A stretch of 64,000 nt of DNA from Maratus speciosus (GCA_963932465.1 OZ010794.1:213851748-213915747), one strand, 5' to 3'; positions 21,878 to 33,032 are shown, counted from the first letter of the stretch. Made by a program: numbers and translations. Notes: generated by a model from the sequence alone, not told the origin.

Positions 21878-22719
21878 TTAACCCCTTGATCTCTAGCGCT
21901 GTTAACGGATATACAGGGTGCCCATAAGTAAACGACCCTACTTTAAAGTTGTCTACAGACGGAACTATTGGTCAGAAAACTGTGAAATGTTGTGACGGAC
22001 ATAATAAAGAAATGGGAATTTGTTTGAACGAAAAAAAAAATAGTTCAAAATTTAGCCACCAGGTGGCTTTTAAAATGAATTACACATTTTTAAAAGCTTT
22101 TACGCTTTATGTTTCTCAGATTAAATAAGACAAATATACAGACCGCCTCCTGAAAAAAATAAAGCTTAAACACTTTTAAAAATTATTGGTGTTCGAATTG
22201 AACGGACGGTACAAACTCAGAAAAAAAAAAAAATCCGCCTTTTTCACAGAGCTCAGGCCTAATATTCAGTGGGCGGTGGGTAAATGTGTAATTTATTAAA
22301 AAGACGCTCTCTGGTGGCGAAATTGTGAACTAATTTTTTTTTCGTTCAATCAAATTCCTATTCCTTCATTATGTCCGACACAAAATTTCACAACTTTTTG
22401 ATCGATAATTTCGTATTTATCCAACTTTAAAGTAGGGTCGTTTAATTATGGACACTCTGCATATCACTAGCCACCAGTGTTGCCGCATCTGGCATATTTT
22501 TGTTTTAGAAATTTTGAATACACAGCACAAGAATTTAATTGGTACGTTTCTTTTCCTTTATTTATGGAAAGTCTTATAAATCAAAGTAAAAGTTAAAACT
22601 TTCCGGTGTTATTTCGAAATGTCTAATTAAAAAAAAAGATATCATGACGTACGTCAATGTCGGAAACGGTCAAAATAGTATGACGTACGTAGCGTACGTC
22701 ATAGAGTGCAAGAGATTAA
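21878..22719. mobile_element. TTAA element nested in the mariner-type element
   Basis: The left end TTAACCCCTTGATCTCTAGCG and the right end (complement of) AGTGCAAGAGATTAA are inverted with divergence. Internal CTTTCCGGTGTT is the shared subterminal box. ATGACGTACGTC palindromes cluster at 22644-22700. About 300 bp after removal of the MITE at 21914-22459. Confidence 0.6.
21914..22459. mobile_element. palindromic MITE nested two deep
   Basis: CAGGGTGCCCATAAGTAAAC and AACGACCCTACTTTAAAGTTG on the left are mirrored by CAACTTTAAAGTAGGGTCG and GGACACTCTG on the right. Flanks are TA on the left and CA on the right. Inner arms include GCCACCAGGTGGC and CTCTGGTGGC. Confidence 0.8.
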
Positions 22720-22879
22720 GTGTAACTTTGGTCTAAAATAGAAAAAAATAAATATGCTACATCGCTGGAGTTATCAACAAAGTTCTCCTCTCAAAATATA
22801 ATTAGCAGCACTAGCTGAGACTAGCAGCTCATTGTAAATAATTTGCCATGGTTCCACCGTGGCAGTATGGGCCAAAGTT

Positions 22880-23110
22880 ACCCCAGATGATGGTAGTGTG
22901 TGTTAAAATACGCAAAAACTTCATTGGTTGTCTTTGTTCAGAGACATTTCCGGAATATTTTTTTTCAAGTACCACCTCATCGTTACAACATCATAAGGTG
23001 GATGAGGCAGGTTGAGGAGAAAGTCTGCTTTTGCAAGGGAAAAGTATGGGACGATCACCTGTCAGAAACGAGGTGGTGGAAAACATTCTTGAAGTGTTTG
23101 TTTGAAGTCC
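22880..23110 (+). pseudogene. mariner/Tc1-group transposase, N-terminal DNA-binding fragment
   Basis: The frame reads VVFVQRHFRN, a gap, PPHR, then IIRWMRQVEE and CFCKGK. This is the helix-turn-helix order (VQ..FR, P..R..I.RW..Q.EE, C.CKGK) of transposases common in arthropod genomes. A frameshift after CKGK moves the continuation GRSPV, NEVVENILEVF to another frame, which then stops. The fragment lies within matching terminal repeats. DDE catalytic motifs are absent. Confidence 0.7.
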
Positions 23111-23599
23111 CGCATACACATACACATTTTCCGTGTCACTGTAAGGGTTTGTATCGACATCTTTAGAAAATTGTATAGTTTCACGTTAGATATGTATTTC
23201 AAAAATGAAACCATTACAGTAATCGTATGTATGTTTCATTTTTGTCCCATTCATTTTGAATCATCCTGTATAATTATAATACTTCTATGATAAGATTGTA
23301 CTAGCAAAAAATTACATTTATTTATCGATATATTATTTCCAGATTTTCTGTGGAGGTTCCTTTAAAGAAAATCTTCTACAGTCTGCTCTTGTTCTGATGT
23401 CGTTCATATTAAGAATGTCTTCCTGTAAAAAATATCAAAATGTATTTTAAAAATCTGAACAAGCATTAAAAAGTTTGATTTTAAATTAATATATTTAAAT
23501 GAATTATAATAATGTAAATTAAGTATATTTAATCAAATTAATTTTAATTAATATATTTAACTTAATATAACGATTGTTAATTAATTTTTTTTTAATTAT

Positions 23600-23700
23600 G
23601 GCTATTTCCATGAGTACTTGTACTTGTAAGTCACATGCTACGATTTTGTGCTACCAGTATTTTAAACAGAAAGATGTGACTTACCCTTTACTAAAAAGTA
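23600..23700. repeat. hairpin repeat (GTAAGTCACATGCTACGATTTT), copy 1
   Basis: GTAAGTCACAT and ATGTGACTTAC form a stem around a 40-base loop. The same unit occurs at 31243-31330. Likely a very small MITE. Confidence 0.65.
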
Positions 23701-23859
23701 GAACTGCATAGATTGCCGAATCGTACTGTTTGATTAACAACTTCAAAATTTAATTACATCAATATGGGGATTTCACCAAAATTTCCAACAGATGATTACA
23801 CTTGAAATGCAACCGATGTCCCCAAATTAATTTCAATTCTCTCCTTTGTGAGCAAATTA

Positions 23860-25440
23860 TTTATTGAGCTGCATAAATGATTATATTTCTCTGTTTGATA
23901 ACTTTGGGATGATTAAAACGCGAAAGTTAGTATTTTACGATTTGTTCCCTCCCCTTGATAGTTTAGAACAAACCGTACAAACTGTCCATGTGATTGATGG
24001 TGGCATCCTCCTATATCGAGTGAGTTAGGATCTAAGAGAAAAGGTCTCATAAATCATTTCAAAGTACATTGGATATTTGAAAAATAACTACAGTAAAACG
24101 GCAACCATTGTATTTGACGGTTAACCAGAAGAATCGTCAAAACATGGCACAAAGTCTACCGAGCGCTTCCGTCGAAAAAATAAATACATTGCAGGAAATG
24201 TTGACTTTGACGAAAATACCACGCTCACAATGCAAAAAAGCACTTCCTTGCAAGTGAATGCAATAAACGCCGTTTAATAAAAATGCTCATTGAAAAACTG
24301 GAGCAACACAATGTTACTGTAAAACAAGCTGTCGATGATGCAGATACTAGAATCGTGATGGAAGCCATCCAACTTGATCAGCAGTCAGAACGTCATAGTT
24401 GGCGAAGACATTGATTTGCTTGTGCTTTTGACTGCATTTGATGCCAACTCATCCGGGATATACTTCTTGAAACCTCGGAAAGGACAGTCAGGTAATGTTT
24501 TCTATTCACTATTAAGCTTCATGTACTCGTCGTTTGCGAAGAATAACATACTATTCCTATATGACTATTTCCATGTGAACTTATCGTGTCTGTCACACAG
24601 CTGAAAATCTCTATGCTTGTTGGTCAACGTTATTTTCGAAAAGTATGCTTCGCCTTATTCAATTGATGAGATATCTCCGATAAAATAAGTCACGTTTTTC
24701 CGTTCTAAAATACCGATAGCCAAAAATCGTAGTATGTGACAGACATGACATGTTCGCATGAAAATAGCCATATGCTTTTAGTGGCTGTGATTCTACATCG
24801 GCATTCTTCAGGCAGGGCAAACTGAAATTCTTCAAGCTTTTGGGAAATCATGCTCACCTACAGGATGTTCCAACTGTCTTTAATAAACAATATGCCTCAG
24901 GACGCCTCAGGACATAAGTGTTGCGGGGAAGAAATTTATTGCCACCTTATACTATCGCCTTTACAGCGAATCCACAACACTGCACGAATTGCGATACCAC
25001 ACATTTGCAAAACACCTTATGAAGACCCAGTTCAACCTCGCTTCTCTGCCGCCAACTGAAGGTGCAGCTAAACAACATTTATACAGAACTTTTCTTCAGA
25101 TCAACATCTGGAATTGAAGTGTGATGAATACCACTGATTGTGATTGGAAGTCATTCAGGCATGGTATACTTCCAGTCACCACAAACGATGTACCAGAGCT
25201 CCTAAACACCCTGTCATGCAAATGTGTAAAGGTTTGTATTTGTAGGAAGAAGGAGGGTAAATTCTGAATTATATGTTACCACTGTAAAGGTGCGTCGTGC
25301 ACAAATACCGCAGAAGAAGAAGACTCACAAAACGGATACGACGAAAAAACAGATATGGACGTGGAGGCCTTTCACGTACGGGAGGAAGGAGAATGGGCAA
25401 ATCAAGGTCCCGCAAAAAAAACAAAAAACAAAAAACAAAA
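23860..25440 (+). pseudogene. decayed PIN-like / CXC-type multicopy protein
   Basis: Fragments in several frames, in collinear order, match a protein family common in arthropods but without a settled function. They read SLFDNFGMIKTRK and FYDLFPPLDSL (near 23890), HVIDGGILLYR, YIGYLKNNY and IVFDG, STERFRRKNK and VDFDENTTLT, RRLIKMLIEKLE, VKQAVDDADTRIVMEAI, VIVGEDIDLLVLLTAF, and GKLKFFKLLG. The C-terminal part then gives TLHELRYHTFAKHL, NLASLPPTEGAAK, PVTTNDVPELLNTLSCKC and CHKCKGASC-like cysteine clusters. The acidic VDDAD and GEDIDLL motifs are those expected of a PIN/FEN-type nuclease fold; the cysteine cluster resembles CXC (tesmin-type) domains. Frameshifts and stops throughout mean it is dead. 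No introns are obvious, and A-rich sequence follows at 25420-25447, so it may be a retrocopy or transposon cargo. Confidence 0.7.
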
Positions 25441-25614
25441 AAAAAACGCTTTAAGCTCAATTTTTCTGTATTTACCTCAAGTAACTTGAGTTGATTTTAT
25501 TACCATTGCCTATATACTAATTTTTTTTAAATAAATTATTTTTTTTATTTTCAGCTATCATTATATTGTTACGCAACATTTTATAAAATACATAATTTTT
25601 TTTAAGTATGCACA

Positions 25615-26010
25615 CAGTGTTGCCCGTAGGCTACTTTTTTAATATTCAGATTTCTTGATTGGCATCACTTTTTTGAAATGGTAAAATTCCCTTTATTTTC
25701 AAAAGAATTTTTATCGTATTAACCCCTTAACGCTCGAATTAAATTACGGTTGAAAAATTCAAATTACTTATTGGCACCTCTTTTATGAAAAAGAAATATT
25801 AACCTTACTGAATGACAGTAAAAACGATACTAAAATATAGCCAGTTTCACTATTTTATAAAACTGGTGGGAATCAAACAATCTGAGTAAAAGACACAACC
25901 CGAGAATATGACGGGAGCGAGAATTACGGGGTTAAAGAGGACAACTTTACCAAAAAGTGGTGTCAATCAATATATCTGAATTTTTAAAAAGTAGCCAACT
26001 GGCAACACTG
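25615..26010. mobile_element. hAT-type MITE (CAGTGTTGCC family), copy 2, with a nested TTAA MITE
   Basis: CAGTGTTGCCCGTAGG on the left and AACTGGCAACACTG on the right. The interior carries TTGATTGGCATCACTTTTTT and AAAAAGTGGTGTCAATCAA. Interrupted at 25719-25935. No clean 8-bp duplication survives. Confidence 0.7.
25719..25935. mobile_element. TTAA MITE with ends like the edge piggyBac-type element
   Basis: TTAACCCCTTAACGCTCG on the left. Read inward from the right, the end is TTAACCCCGTAATTCTCG followed by CTCCCGTCATATTCTCGGG. This right end nearly equals the first 40 bases of the element at 63725. 217 bp. The internal ACTGGTGGGAATC box is present. Confidence 0.8.
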
Positions 26011-26594
26011 AGTACATATGCAATTCTTTCATTTTTAAATTACCTATCCCTCATATTCATCATTTCATAGAATTTTCAAAATATAATCATTTATGCACCT
26101 CAAAAAATAAATAATTTGCTTACAAAGGACAGAATTAAAATTAATTTGGGAACATCGATTGCATTTCAAGTGTTGGAAAGGTAATAATAAGCTAGAAGTA
26201 GCTAGGAGTCTTTCGGTAGCTTCATCAAGTGGGAATCAAACAATCTGAGTAAAAGACACAGCCCAAGAATATGACGGGAGCGAGAATTAAGGGGTTAAAG
26301 AGGACAACTTTACCATTTCCAAAAAGTGGTGTCAATCAATATATCTGAATTTTTTAAAAAGTAGCCATCTGGCAACACTGAGTACATATGCAATTCTTTC
26401 ATTTTTAAATTATCTATCCCTCATATTCATCATTTCATAGAATTTTCAAAATATAATCATTTATGCACCTCAAAAAATAAATAATTTGCTTACAAAGGAC
26501 AGAATTAAAATTAATTTGGGAACATCGATTGCATTTCAAGTGTTGGAAAGGCAATAATAGGCTAGAAGTAGCTAGGAGTCTTTCGGAAGCTTCA
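25866..26594. repeat. 363-bp tandem duplication
   Basis: Bases 25866-26228 and 26229-26594 are almost identical, including the right half of the TTAA MITE and of the hAT MITE, then TTTGGGAACATCGATTGC and CTAGGAGTCTTTCGG. The copies differ at only a handful of positions, so the duplication is much younger than the elements it contains. Confidence 0.9.
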
Positions 26595-26639
26595 TCGCCC
26601 CGAGCCCAACCGTTCCCGCTTTTCGGTGTCTTTAATTTG

Positions 26640-26815
26640 TGTAATTTCCCTTTTAAATTTGTCCGGTTTCAATTTTTGATTTTTTTTTTTTCAATCTGGC
26701 TTTCGCTAGAGAGACTTTCATTCGGGACGTGGCTGGGCACCTGGGAATCTTGCTTCCGCAAAAGAGTCGGAGTAGGGTAGATGAATAAAGGGTTGCGGAC
26801 GAAGATGGAAATTCT
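26640..26815. repeat. dispersed repeat, inverted relative to 4710-4890
   Basis: Holds CAATCTGGCTTTCGCTAG, CGTGGCTGGGCACCTGGG and TTCCGCAAAAGAGTCGGAG, the complement of the repeat near 4800. G+C-rich for this window. Confidence 0.75.
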
Positions 26816-27414
26816 CATATTGATGTAATTAAGTTTTGAAGTTGTTAATCAAAAAATAAAATTCGGCAATTTATGCAGTTCTGCTGTTTTGTTAGGGAAA
26901 TGATTCATTTAACCGATAATTGGTTCTCAAAAAACCAATTTTATGCGTTTTTTTAGAAAATTTAGGAAAAATGTACTTTTTTTATCTATCATATCTCGCT
27001 TATTATTGGTGCAATTTTCAGTCTGTGATACTCACTGGACGCAGAATTTTGTACTCTAAAATTTATAAACTAGGACTGTTTCTGTAGACTGAACGGTTTT
27101 TGAGTTATTTGCGAAATACTGAAAAAGTCCGAAAATTTTGAGGTTTTTGTGGTGCCACGTCTGAAGCTCACTAGAAAAAATGAGACAAACTTCAAATCCC
27201 TTTATTTGGATGTAAAACAAAGTGATTAAAACGATTTCCAGCTTTCCGCGAATTATTGTATAAAACGGCCTGTTTTCAGTTAATTTTACTGGCCTAAAAA
27301 GTATTTTCATGTGAATGTTAAAAAGAGAAAGAAAACTTTGGTGAAAATACGTCAGATATAAAACGATACATTTCAAATGTGTTATTTAAAAGAACTTTCT
27401 TATTGAGCCATGGG

Positions 27415-27885
27415 CGTATCCAAGGGGGTGGGGGGCTGATGCCCCCCCCCCCGAAATTTTCGAAAGTGACATGAAAAATTGCTGAAATTTTTTTCTTTTC
27501 TTTTTTAGAAAAAAAAATAATTTTTTTAATCATACAGCAGACTATCGATTCTCATTAGTCCAGTATAAGTCCTCATTGCCATCAAAGAAGAGAAAGGGAG
27601 CTGATGGGGCTACAGCTCCCTCTGTCCTCGAAATAGTCGAAAAATTAAATGAAAAAAGTGTTTCCCTTACTTTTTTAGATAAATCTGAAATTTCTTTTCT
27701 GTCATGCAGCAAAATAGCCATTCTTGTTAACCCCATATTAGTCCACATTGACGTCACAGCATACTCAAAGATGGGAAGGGGGCTGTTGGAATCACAGCCC
27801 CCTCCTCTAAAAATAGTCGACACTGAAATAAAAAATAGTGCTGATTTTTTTTTTGTTTGTTTGAGATAAATTTGTATTTTTCCCA
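27415..27885. repeat. array of three hairpin units (GGGGGCTG...CAGCCCCC)
   Basis: Each unit has a G-rich/C-rich hairpin (GGGGGCTGATGCCCCCC, GGAGCTGATGGGGCTACAG, GGGGGCTGTTGGAATCACAG), then GAAAT-GTCGAAA-like sequence, a T-rich stretch ending TTTAGAtAAA, and CATaCAGCA. Unit starts are near 27423, 27595 and 27777. The leading GGGCGTATCCAAGGGGGTGGG looks like a transposon end. Open frames of 114 (minus) and 97 (plus) codons cross the units and are artefacts. Confidence 0.65.
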
Positions 27886-27889
27886 TTAT

Positions 27890-28755
27890 AATTCAACAAA
27901 CTAGTATATTATAGATTAAAATCGCACTTTATGTCCACGTATCTTACCTGTGCTTTTTCGAATACATTGCGAATTACTAACTTACATGTTTATCTGTATC
28001 TGTAGACCTACCAACGTTTTGGTTTAGAATAGAATTCTTACACACCGAAAACACACCATATTGTTGTTCGAAAAATGTTTTTAATGCAGCAGGTTGAAGT
28101 AATTAGCTTTATATATCCATAAATCGTATTTTTCAATTACAACTAATCCTTCATAGTGTACACGTTCGAATTGCTTAAGCATCTATTTAGCGTTGTTCTT
28201 TTCAACTCCCAACACACAACACACATACATCTGAAGGTTTAACGTATAAATCGTACACACATCGAAAAAGCAGCCGAATTTCGCGTTGCAGTTCTATGCA
28301 TATTGTAGTGTATTTATCATGTGTGATACAAGCACGCAACCTCTATAAATGCAAATCCACATTTTTAAATTCGGTTACCAGTTCTTATGAAACCAAATAT
28401 TTTATTACTCTGTTTTCCCTTCAAATCATGTTACCACATTCTTGTCATCGCTTGCGCGATGTTGTAACATTTTTGCACAAAGAAATATATGTATCAAAAT
28501 TTTGTTACATTATCTTCAATTTTTTTCCAAAGATAATAACGAAACCAGTGTTGCTTAGGCTGGAGCACATTTTTTTTACTAAATAATTGTTTTGTGACAA
28601 ATTGTTCTATTGCAATTTTCTTCCTCCACTTATCCACTAAAAATCCTCTGACGTTTCCACCAAATTTTCAGAATACATTTCATATCAGTTTTAATATCGT
28701 AATCCTAGTTGAACTTTGTCTGTTTCACAAGAAAAACGTTATTATAATATGAATG
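27890..28755. other. AT-rich DNA, nothing recognised
   Basis: A 96-codon open frame at 28296-28586 has no recognisable motif and an A+T-driven composition. No repeats or inverted ends were seen. Confidence 0.4.
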
Positions 28756-28758
28756 ATA

Positions 28759-28966
28759 TTAACCCATTCGGAACGAGTGTCTTTTTCAGAATTCTTAATA
28801 TTTTATTACCGGTTTTTTTAAATAGAAATTTTTGGCTCATTGAATCAAGAAAATGCTCGGATTAAATAACGCAAAATTTACAATGAAAATGTACTGGTGA
28901 GAATAATCGCTGATACTGAGAACCTTACGCGGCACGAATACCGGTTGCCAGTTCCCAAGGCGTTAA
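28759..28966. mobile_element. TTAA MITE with TTAACCCATTCGGAAC end
   Basis: TTAACCCATTCGGAAC on the left and GTTCCCAAGGCGTTAA on the right are inverted with two or three changes. 208 bp. Internal GTACTGGTGAGAATAATCG is the shared subterminal box. Confidence 0.75.
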
Positions 28967-29065
28967 GAACAGTTATCAATAAGCAGCAGTTAATTAATCC
29001 ACAGATAGTTTCACATAGATAGATAAGTTCACGTTATGTGTCTGTTATACAATAAAACAGGCATT

Positions 29066-29255
29066 CAGTGTTTCCAGTGGTCTACTTTTTAAAAATTCAG
29101 ATTTCTTGATTTTCTCCACTTTTCTGGAATGGTAAAATTCCCTTTCTTTTCTCGTTAATTAATACGTCATTAAGTAAGGCAAATTTTACTATTTCAAAAA
29201 AGTGGTGCCAATCAAGCAATGTGAATTTTTAAAAAGTAGACCACTGGCAACACTG
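29066..29255. mobile_element. hAT-type MITE (CAGTGTTGCC family), copy 3, with perfect 8-bp duplication
   Basis: Starts CAGTGTTTCCAGTGGTCTAC and ends GTAGACCACTGGCAACACTG. CAGGCATT lies on both sides (29058-29065 and 29256-29263). 190 bp, non-coding. This copy fixes the family as hAT-like. Confidence 0.85.
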
Positions 29256-29269
29256 CAGGCATTGAATTT

Positions 29270-30315
29270 TCCACATAAATAATTCTTTTATTTCGAATTA
29301 TGTTCTCTGTAAAAAGGTTATGTACGGAGAGTTCTGACTATAAATTATAGTTGCTGTTAAAAGACAAAAACATGAAATATGTATTGAAAGATGCATAAGT
29401 GAAATAAAGATAAAAACGTTGAGGAGACTTTCATCAACTGAGACATTTTCCTCAGCAATATTATTCTCCATGTAGCTACGGAATCTTGCACATGTATCTG
29501 ACAGATAAATCTGCAAATGCTACTCTAATTATGTCGATAACTTAGGTTATTTTGATACTGGCAGTGCATTTGATTAAATGCTCAAAAACGCCACATGCAT
29601 AATAACACATAGAATTGTTACCAGAAGATTTAAAAGATCCGACTTTAGGATCGGAATGTCTCTTTAACACTTTTAAGGGCAAAGAAACTATGTCGGTAGA
29701 CTGTTGAAGTGATTGACTATCACCAAAATGTTACATCAATTTTATATAAAAACAAGAATTTTCTTTTTCGCGTACATTATGACAGCAATTTAAAAAATGT
29801 GAGAAAATCATTTATTATCGTTTAACTAAAGTTATAAAATTTGGAAAGTGAAAAATTACATTCAAGGAAGTACTTTTGTACTAAATAAATTAGCCGTCCC
29901 TACTGCTTAACTTTGTGATGAATATAGACCTGAATATATTTAAAATAACAACCCTAAATCTACAAAAGTTTACTTTGAATACCGCATAGCCGCCCTTTGA
30001 AACAAATATAGTGCATTTAGTTTAGATTAGAGGATATTTTCAACTCAACTGCATTTGTACTAAAATATGCATAATAACCGACAGTTCAATTTTACTCTTT
30101 AGAACACAAATAATATTGCTCACGAAATAGCTATTTTTTATGGAATATTAATTCTAAAGACATTTTTTTTATTCACAGTGGGAGTCAAATGATAATAATG
30201 TTTGTTCTATGTGATTAAAAGTTTTTATTCAGAAATATAAATATATAGACAGAATTTATAGGCATTGTAATTTTATTTCAGAGATCGATTTAATAGTCAT
30301 TATGTAAGTAGTTTT
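29270..30315. other. AT-rich DNA, nothing recognised
   Basis: No inverted ends, duplications or convincing frames. The 72-codon minus-strand frame at 29298-29516 shows no known motif. Confidence 0.4.
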
Positions 30316-30319
30316 TAAT

Positions 30320-30493
30320 TATTGAGACGTTCGGAAAGTCGTGTCCGTTTGTAAATATCATTTGTACCGGAAAATTCTATCATTTAATTATTAGACATTG
30401 ATTCCGATATCTAATGTATAATAATTAACGGGCAGAATTTTCCGGTACAAATTGATTTTCCCAAACGGACACGAATTTACGAACTACCCAATA
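30320..30493. mobile_element. TA-flanked palindromic MITE, copy 1
   Basis: The arms TTCGGAAAGTCGTGTCCGTTTG and CAAACGGACACGAATTTACGAA converge on an inner palindrome around GATTCCGATATCTAATG. TA at both ends. The same element occurs at 56908-57082. 174 bp with TA. Confidence 0.8.
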
Positions 30494-30763
30494 GTGTGTC
30501 TTGACCTTTTGGCATGGATTTGCACATATAAGTACAGGTGGACTACTTTTTACTAATTTCTTACACATGAAAAATAATCACTGTCATACATTTATACCAG
30601 AGTAATTTTAAGAAAAATTTACAACAAAGAAAGTTTTTGTAAATTGTTCTGCGATTGAATATTAAATGTTCATTGCGGTATGAGATTAAATTGTCACCAG
30701 TATTGTCGCGTAAGTAAAGCGATAAAGGTTTTACTACATACGGATAGAATTTTTAAGGTAATT

Positions 30764-31137
30764 CAGGGCTGCCATAGGCGACTATTTTTTCATTCTATAT
30801 CGCACCTTTTTTTTAACCCCTTGAGGGGCAAGCAATTACGTTTGTGAAATGCTGAATTCCCACCGGAATCTTTGAAAAATTCTATTTCAAAATAAGTAAA
30901 AGCAATTTTACGGCTTTTTTCCACCAAAGTTAGAAAAGTAAAATTTAATAAAATTTTTCTGGTGTAAAACTTCATTAATCGTAGGTGGTATATAACATGT
31001 ACCGGTGCCCCTCAAGGGGTTAAACCAAAAGTATGTAAGTCTTAAGAACATTTGCAAGAGAAATTTACATCAAAAAGTTTTTTTTTTTTAAATATTGGTG
31101 CGAGAGAATATAAAAATAGTCGCCTGTGGCAGCCCTG
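30764..31137. mobile_element. palindromic MITE (CAGGGCTGCC) with a nested TTAA-1 MITE
   Basis: CAGGGCTGCCATAGGCGACT on the left and AGTCGCCTGTGGCAGCCCTG on the right. The TTAA-1 MITE (30813-31023) has inserted just inside the left end. Related to 2434-2604. Confidence 0.8.
30813..31023 (-). mobile_element. TTAA-1 MITE, copy E
   Basis: TTAACCCCTTGAGGGGC to GCCCCTCAAGGGGTTAA, 211 bp, with perfect inverted ends. Internal CCCACCGGAATC and TTTTTCTGGTGTAAAAC. Confidence 0.9.
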
Positions 31138-31242
31138 TACTTGCAAAATTCTACATGTTTACAGTAAACCCATTAATACAAATTAATAAAAATGCAAATA
31201 TCGTTATGTTTATACTTTATCAGTAAATAAAAATATAGGTGG

Positions 31243-31335
31243 CTAGTTCCTTGTGTACTTGTAGTGTAAGTCACATGCTACGATTTTTGGTTATGAGAAT
31301 TTTAGAGCGGAAAAATGTCACTTACTGTATCGTAT
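31243..31335. repeat. hairpin repeat, copy 2
   Basis: GTAAGTCACATGCTACGATTTT and AAAATGTCACTTAC as at 23600-23700. Confidence 0.6.
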
Positions 31336-31845
31336 ATATCTTATTAATTAAACAAGGCGAAGTAAACTTTTCGAAAAGAACGGTGGTCAACAAGTATAGC
31401 AGTTATCAGGTATGCGACTTGCACTACAAAAACCCATGGAACTAGTCCCAGGAGGTATTAGTAATTACTTCAAGAAAAAAACGCCTATTGGAAAAGAACG
31501 ATTGTAGAAGTCGAGATTTTTTATCATAAAATTTCTGGTATAATAGCTCAAAGTTTAGGAACCTTGATTTTAGAACTAGTAAGCATTTATTTAAAGGCTT
31601 GTAAACTCATTTGAAATTTCCCTTATTCATCTTCTCTGCATAAATCTACATGCTTCATCATGTTTGAGAATAATCATTTCAGATTACTACTGGCAATCGT
31701 TACGCAAACACCGCACTGTTTAGTTGAGTATTAACTCTAGTAACGCTTACTTTTTACCAAACTTTTCTCTTCTTTAAAACATTTATTAAAATATATATAA
31801 ATAATCTTTCATAAAGTAAAAAAAAAAAAAAAAAAAAAACATATA

Positions 31846-32447
31846 CAGCAGAACCTCTTGTATCCGAAACTCTTTTAATCGAAATCTATTTTTAAAACTT
31901 TTTTTTTTTTTTAATTATCACATTCCTTGTGTGCAAGCTGTCCTTTCCGAATTACGAGTACATATAAATATTTTCGATCCCCTTTCTTAGAATTCCTTTG
32001 AATTTAACTTGAGCTCCCGTCAGCTGCGGAGTGGAACGAAGGAAACGAACAAATTAGAAATTCTGAAACTTTTGAATGTTTTGCGAAAGGTTTGGCATGA
32101 CTAGAGCAGCAGAATGGCTGCGATACTGGTGAACTAATAATATTTAAAAACTCCGTGATAGAGCTTCAAAACAAAGGCAATCGAAACTGCGACAAAAAAA
32201 AAACATTTTTTCAAACCCTTGTGATATATGTAAAAGGTACTTAATTTCAAAATTAAAATTTAGGTAATTTATTCTTGTTTCTATTTTGATGTTCCTTTAT
32301 TTTTACTAAGCACTTGTTACCATAATAAAGAAATATTGCATATATGTCTCCTTAATCTTAAAATGGAAGCATTTTCAATTATCCGAAAATTTCGATTTTC
32401 CGAAAAAGGGACGGTCGCAATTACTTCGGATAATGGAGGTTTTACTA
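31846..32447. mobile_element. Tigger/pogo-type MITE, 602 bp
   Basis: CAGCAGAACCTCTTGTATCCGAA on the left and the complement of TTCGGATAATGGAGGTTTTACTA on the right, flanked by TA. The terminal pattern CAGnAnAACCTC...TATCCGAA is that of pogo/Tigger elements. A second inverted stretch (TTTAATCGAAATC and GATTTTCCGAAAA) lies inside. No transposase. Confidence 0.75.
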
Positions 32448-32753
32448 TATATCCTTTAAAAGTACTGTCATACGTGCATTCTCACATTCGTTCGTCGGCA
32501 TACTAATGAACTATTTATACAACACAGTTTCCAACTTCCATAAAATGCGAGTTAATTTAAACCAGTTTTAACATGTTTCGAACCAGAATTTTTTTTAAGA
32601 AAATATATCAAACAAGTTCCGTTGGAACTAAATAGCTTATGATACATGTAAAATATTAGCCGGTTAGAAACCTGTTTAACCTGGCTTAAATAGCCGAAGT
32701 TATGGCGGAAGTTGTCAAGTATGCTTTTAGCTACAGAAATTTAGGTACTCACA

Positions 32754-33032
32754 TTAACCCTTTCACTGGCGATGGTTCATTTTTGGACCACCTAATTTTA
32801 ATGCCGAAACGCCACATTAGCACCAGAATAATAGAATGAAAATTTTCCTTTTATTAAGTATGTGAACAAAAGCTTTTGATTTTATCAGGATCATTTCGGG
32901 GTTTCGCGTTGGAGCTCTGTTGTGAGGTTGGAATTATGAGGTGATTGCTCCTTCGCAAGTTATATTTTTCACAGTTTGAATGGCAGGTGGGGCGGTTCGT
33001 TAGAATAGTTTCATCCCTATTTGAACTGTATC
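32754..33032 (+). other. lone TTAACCCTTTC end and LINE 5' leader
   Basis: TTAACCCTTTCACTGGCG at about 32756 looks like one end of another TTAA element, but no partner was found. From about 32900 the sequence becomes richer in G (GGCAGGTGGGGCGGTTCG) and leads into the ORF1 start. It is probably the 5' untranslated region of the retroelement. Confidence 0.35.

Larger units (their letters stand above)
21651..23270 (+). mobile_element. mariner-type transposon remnant, 1.6 kb
   Basis: The inverted ends CAGGGTGATTCAAATTGAAT and the complement of ATTCATTTTGAATCATCCTG, each followed by a GGGACAAAA box, are flanked by TA on both sides (21651-21652 and 23269-23270). A TTAA element with a further MITE inside has inserted into the left half. 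A transposase N-terminal fragment lies at 22880-23110. The total is shorter than an intact element would be once inserts are removed, so most of the catalytic domain is gone. Confidence 0.8.

Noticed and set aside
25269..25494. Arg/Lys-rich frames on both strands
   Set aside because: A-rich tail of the decayed PIN-like/CXC pseudogene read out of frame.
27542..27886. 114-codon minus and 97-codon plus frames
   Set aside because: They cross hairpin repeat units; overlapping frames on both strands reflect the palindromes.
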